NCBI GenBank assembly: GCA_000622025.1
Contig: JHWU01000015.1
Location: forward strand, 1-64,000
Source of the DNA: Lachnospiraceae bacterium AD3010
GTDB lineage: Bacteria; Bacillota; Clostridia; Lachnospirales; Lachnospiraceae
Length of the DNA stretch: 64,000 bases
Reading direction: 5' to 3'
Under the pieces are notes generated by a model that searched no databases, was not told the DNA's origin, and saw nothing but the letters and a program-made list of their open reading frames with translations. Shown here one piece after another: positions 62,045-64,000 of this stretch. The position numbers were made by a program, and so were the translations under genes. Each line of letters opens with the position of its first letter. The stretch's first letter is position 1.

Positions 62045-62836
62045 CTATTGACCAAAAAGACCCTTTTCCTTAAGAAAATCAACTGACTTCATCACATTAT
62101 CGAGATTTCCGACCTCCAGTGTGAGCGGTGTGTCTCTCTTCAAACCTCTCCACAGCCTGTCTGCCTCATCCCAGTCTATACTTCCCTGTCCCAGAGGCAG
62201 ATGGTCGTCGTAGGTTCCCATATTGTCCGAAAGGTGGAGATATCCTATTTTATCTCCGAGTTCTTCGAACCATCCCGCTATACCCACCTGAGAATAATTG
62301 GCATGTCCGAGATCAAGGCACACGCCTATCCTGCTGTCCTTTACTACCGACATCAGGTTTTTCAGGGGCTCCGGATCTATATCCGGGCTGTTTTCTATAA
62401 ATATATTAAGATCATATTCGCCTGCCAGCTCATCATAAAAATCCGCGCACAGGGCGGACCACCCCTCCAGATAAGGACCACGGAGGAATGGAAAACAGCT
62501 GGAATGGAAAACCACATTTTCAGCACCTGTCTTTATGGCAGCTTCACAGCTTTCCCTGCATCTTTTTTGGGAAAGCTCCCTGAACAGAACATCACCGCTT
62601 CCGGGATTCACGTCAATGAAATTACCATGAAGCGAACGTGCCATTCCGCTGTCTCTGTACCACTCAATGCAGCTTTCAAAAAGCCCGCTCTCATCGAGAG
62701 CGGGCGGAGTAGACAGCTCCAGGATCTCAAAAGAAATCCCTTCTGCCGACGCGTACTCCCCCCACTTATCACGGGAGGCACGTACAGGCTGAATCTGTAA
62801 TGATCCCTTTTCTTTTTTTGAATGGCCGTCAGTCAT
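62045..62836 (-). CDS. Sugar phosphate isomerase/epimerase-like TIM-barrel protein
   Basis: A 263-residue xylose isomerase-like (AP endonuclease 2 family) TIM barrel. Metal-ligand motifs include ENVVFHSSCFPF, NIFIENSPDID (Glu), GVCLDLGHANYSQVG (Asp, His), YLHLSDNMGTYDDHLPLGQG and LTLEVGN (Glu). Substrate unknown. It overlaps the CNB gene by eight bases and precedes the cyclase, so it belongs to the cyclic-nucleotide operon. Confidence 0.85.
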   Translation of the reverse strand: MTDGHSKKEKGSLQIQPVRASRDKWGEYASAEGISFEILELSTPPALDESGLFESCIEWYRDSGMARSLHGNFIDVNPGSGDVLFRELSQKRCRESCEAAIKTGAENVVFHSSCFPFLRGPYLEGWSALCADFYDELAGEYDLNIFIENSPDIDPEPLKNLMSVVKDSRIGVCLDLGHANYSQVGIAGWFEELGDKIGYLHLSDNMGTYDDHLPLGQGSIDWDEADRLWRGLKRDTPLTLEVGNLDNVMKSVDFLKEKGLFGQ

Positions 62837-63806
62837 ATAATTTGATCCGGTATTCCTCAGTCTTCCTCTTCAGCTCGTCACTGACATTGCCTGACTTCTC
62901 TGCATCTGATACATCATAGACAAGCTTGCAGGCTTCAAGGTAATTATCGGTGAGCCTTCTAAGCCTGTATGAAAGATGTGCCATAACAAGCTCTACCTTC
63001 GGAGGGTTCTTGTCAAAGAGCTCCTTCAGATAATCCAGATCTATGGTCTCCAGAGTCGTTTCATCCTCAAGTGTAACTGCCGTTGCACTACGTGTGCATT
63101 TTTCAAGCAGAGCTATCTCACCGAAGAATCTGTTAATATGGATCTTGGAGAGCATCTTCTCATCAGGCGTTCCATAACCCTTGTAGATCCCGACACTTCC
63201 GAAATGGACGTCGTACATGCAGTTTCCTTCTTCGCCTTCCTTGAAAATAACGGTTCCCTTCTTGAAGCTCTCGATATTTTTGGAGAAGCCTTCGTTATGG
63301 GCTGTGCCATCCAGCTTCCTGAGTGACTCCACACTCTTTACTTCAGCGGAATGCTTGCTGTTTTTATAAACATTGACAAACTTCTTTATCTTATCAGCAA
63401 GGCTTTCCTTACGCTTTGCAGGGTCTTCTCCAAGATGCAGCTCATTTATGGTCTCGCATACCTCGGTATAGTCTGCGGTAAGCTCAAGTATCCTTTTACT
63501 CAGGTGCTTCATTATATCGAGCACCTTGTCGGAATTCTCCTTGAAAAGTGAAACGATATCTCCGGAAGAAATCTCAACTGCCTTCACATCACTCTCAGCA
63601 ACAGCCGTGGCGCTGCGGGGATAGGCTTCGATAACCGCCATCTCTCCGAAAAACTGATCTTTTTTCAGCTCCGTAAGTTTATGCTGTTCTCCTGACCCGT
63701 AATTCACATATATCCCTACGGTACCGTCCGTAATCTGGAAAAAGCTCTCACCTGCTTCTCCCTCCCGGAAAATCACCTCATCTTTCGCGAATTGCTTTTC
63801 AACCAT
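62829..63806 (-). CDS. Protein with two cyclic-nucleotide-binding domains and no DNA-binding domain
   Basis: Start at the ATG at 63806 (MVEKQFAKDEVIF) after a GGTGG ribosome binding site; 325 residues. Two CNB domains, about residues 5-110 and 175-285, each with a complete phosphate-binding cassette: FFGEMAVIEAYPRSATAV (Glu55, Arg64) and FFGEIALLEKCTRSATAV (Glu230, Arg239). A charged linker separates them and a short helical tail ends the protein. No HTH, kinase or membrane segment is present, so it is not a CRP-type regulator. It resembles a free receptor such as a PKA regulatory subunit in layout. Confidence 0.92.
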   Translation of the reverse strand: MVEKQFAKDEVIFREGEAGESFFQITDGTVGIYVNYGSGEQHKLTELKKDQFFGEMAVIEAYPRSATAVAESDVKAVEISSGDIVSLFKENSDKVLDIMKHLSKRILELTADYTEVCETINELHLGEDPAKRKESLADKIKKFVNVYKNSKHSAEVKSVESLRKLDGTAHNEGFSKNIESFKKGTVIFKEGEEGNCMYDVHFGSVGIYKGYGTPDEKMLSKIHINRFFGEIALLEKCTRSATAVTLEDETTLETIDLDYLKELFDKNPPKVELVMAHLSYRLRRLTDNYLEACKLVYDVSDAEKSGNVSDELKRKTEEYRIKLYD

Positions 63807-63878
63807 AATTACCCACCTTTCCTTCACGGCACCTGACCGGATCCCCGGAAACACCGTTCTTTTCTAGATACTTTTTAC

Positions 63879-63907
63879 ATTATAGTATTATTTCCCCGAT
63901 TTCACAA
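63879..63907 (-). promoter_or_regulatory. Sigma-A promoter of the cyclic-nucleotide operon
   Basis: Minus-strand TTGTGA, 17-base spacer, TATAAT, about 70 bases upstream of the CNB start codon. Confidence 0.7.
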
Positions 63908-64000
63908 GAGCAGCGAGGGCATTGCCATTTTCTTTTCCGGTGCGTATATTTGTAAAAAAACCCCACAGATGATATTGTATTATTCGTTAACGGACATAAC

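Noticed and set aside
62829-63806. CRP/FNR-type transcription factor
   Set aside because: Both CNB domains are present but no helix-turn-helix follows either of them.

Overview
The window looks like a chromosomal segment of a motile, Gram-positive anaerobe of the Clostridia, most likely Lachnospiraceae (inference from gene content and order). Pointers are the ireB-ruvX-DUF1292-RNase J cluster next to mltG-like, trmR and U32 peptidase genes, the rpsF-ssb-rpsR operon, PyrK/PyrD of the NAD-linked dihydroorotate dehydrogenase, a DUF4956/VTC-domain pair, a flagellin-like gene, chemotaxis and HD-GYP proteins, and many AGGAGG-type ribosome binding sites. I see no phage, integron, CRISPR array, rRNA or tRNA gene. 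The one mobile-type gene is a partial Rpn-family nuclease at the left edge.

Layout. 1-641: edge-truncated Rpn gene. 909-9046: compact minus-strand signalling operon (LytS-type kinase, membrane-anchored solute-binding protein, Cache-HAMP-PP2C phosphatase, response regulator, unknown protein, membrane protein, degenerate response regulator). 9046-11153: remnant of a DUF362 gene and a soluble chemoreceptor fused to a PhnD-like binding domain. 11274-20371: ten-gene Mrp/Mbh-like cation antiporter operon with four NuoL/M/N-type subunits and no redox module. 20484-21668: rpsF-ssb-rpsR. 21852-28284 (plus strand): pyrC, plsC, a phosphohexomutase, an unknown protein with a possible motility-type promoter, pyrK, pyrD and a small ferredoxin. 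28498-42760 (minus): surface-glycan cluster with glycosyltransferases, a fucosyltransferase, a methyltransferase, an acetyltransferase and an ABC flippase-like exporter. 42767-48080: tRNA-modification, RNase J and ruvX housekeeping block. 48159-50765: DUF4956/VTC pair divergent from an HD-GYP phosphodiesterase. 50909-53389: murA, a small membrane protein and a small alarmone synthetase. 53645-55839: HPr and Enzyme I. 55949-56692: flagellin-like protein. 56817-59135: large secreted beta-helix protein. 59382-60457: ThrH-like phosphatase and HU. 60638-63806: operon of a class III nucleotidyl cyclase, a TIM-barrel protein and a tandem cyclic-nucleotide-binding protein.

The most unusual content is signalling. 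The cyclase/tandem-CNB operon looks like a self-contained cyclic-nucleotide circuit in a lineage where such circuits are uncommon. The seven-gene operon at 909-9046 joins a histidine kinase, an external binding protein and a PP2C phosphatase to one normal and one degenerate receiver. The soluble chemoreceptor-PhnD fusion is an odd domain architecture. A dispersed composite repeat (a hairpin element plus a REP-like unit) sits between many genes; its copies show compensatory base changes, and it supplies the stop codons of at least two genes.
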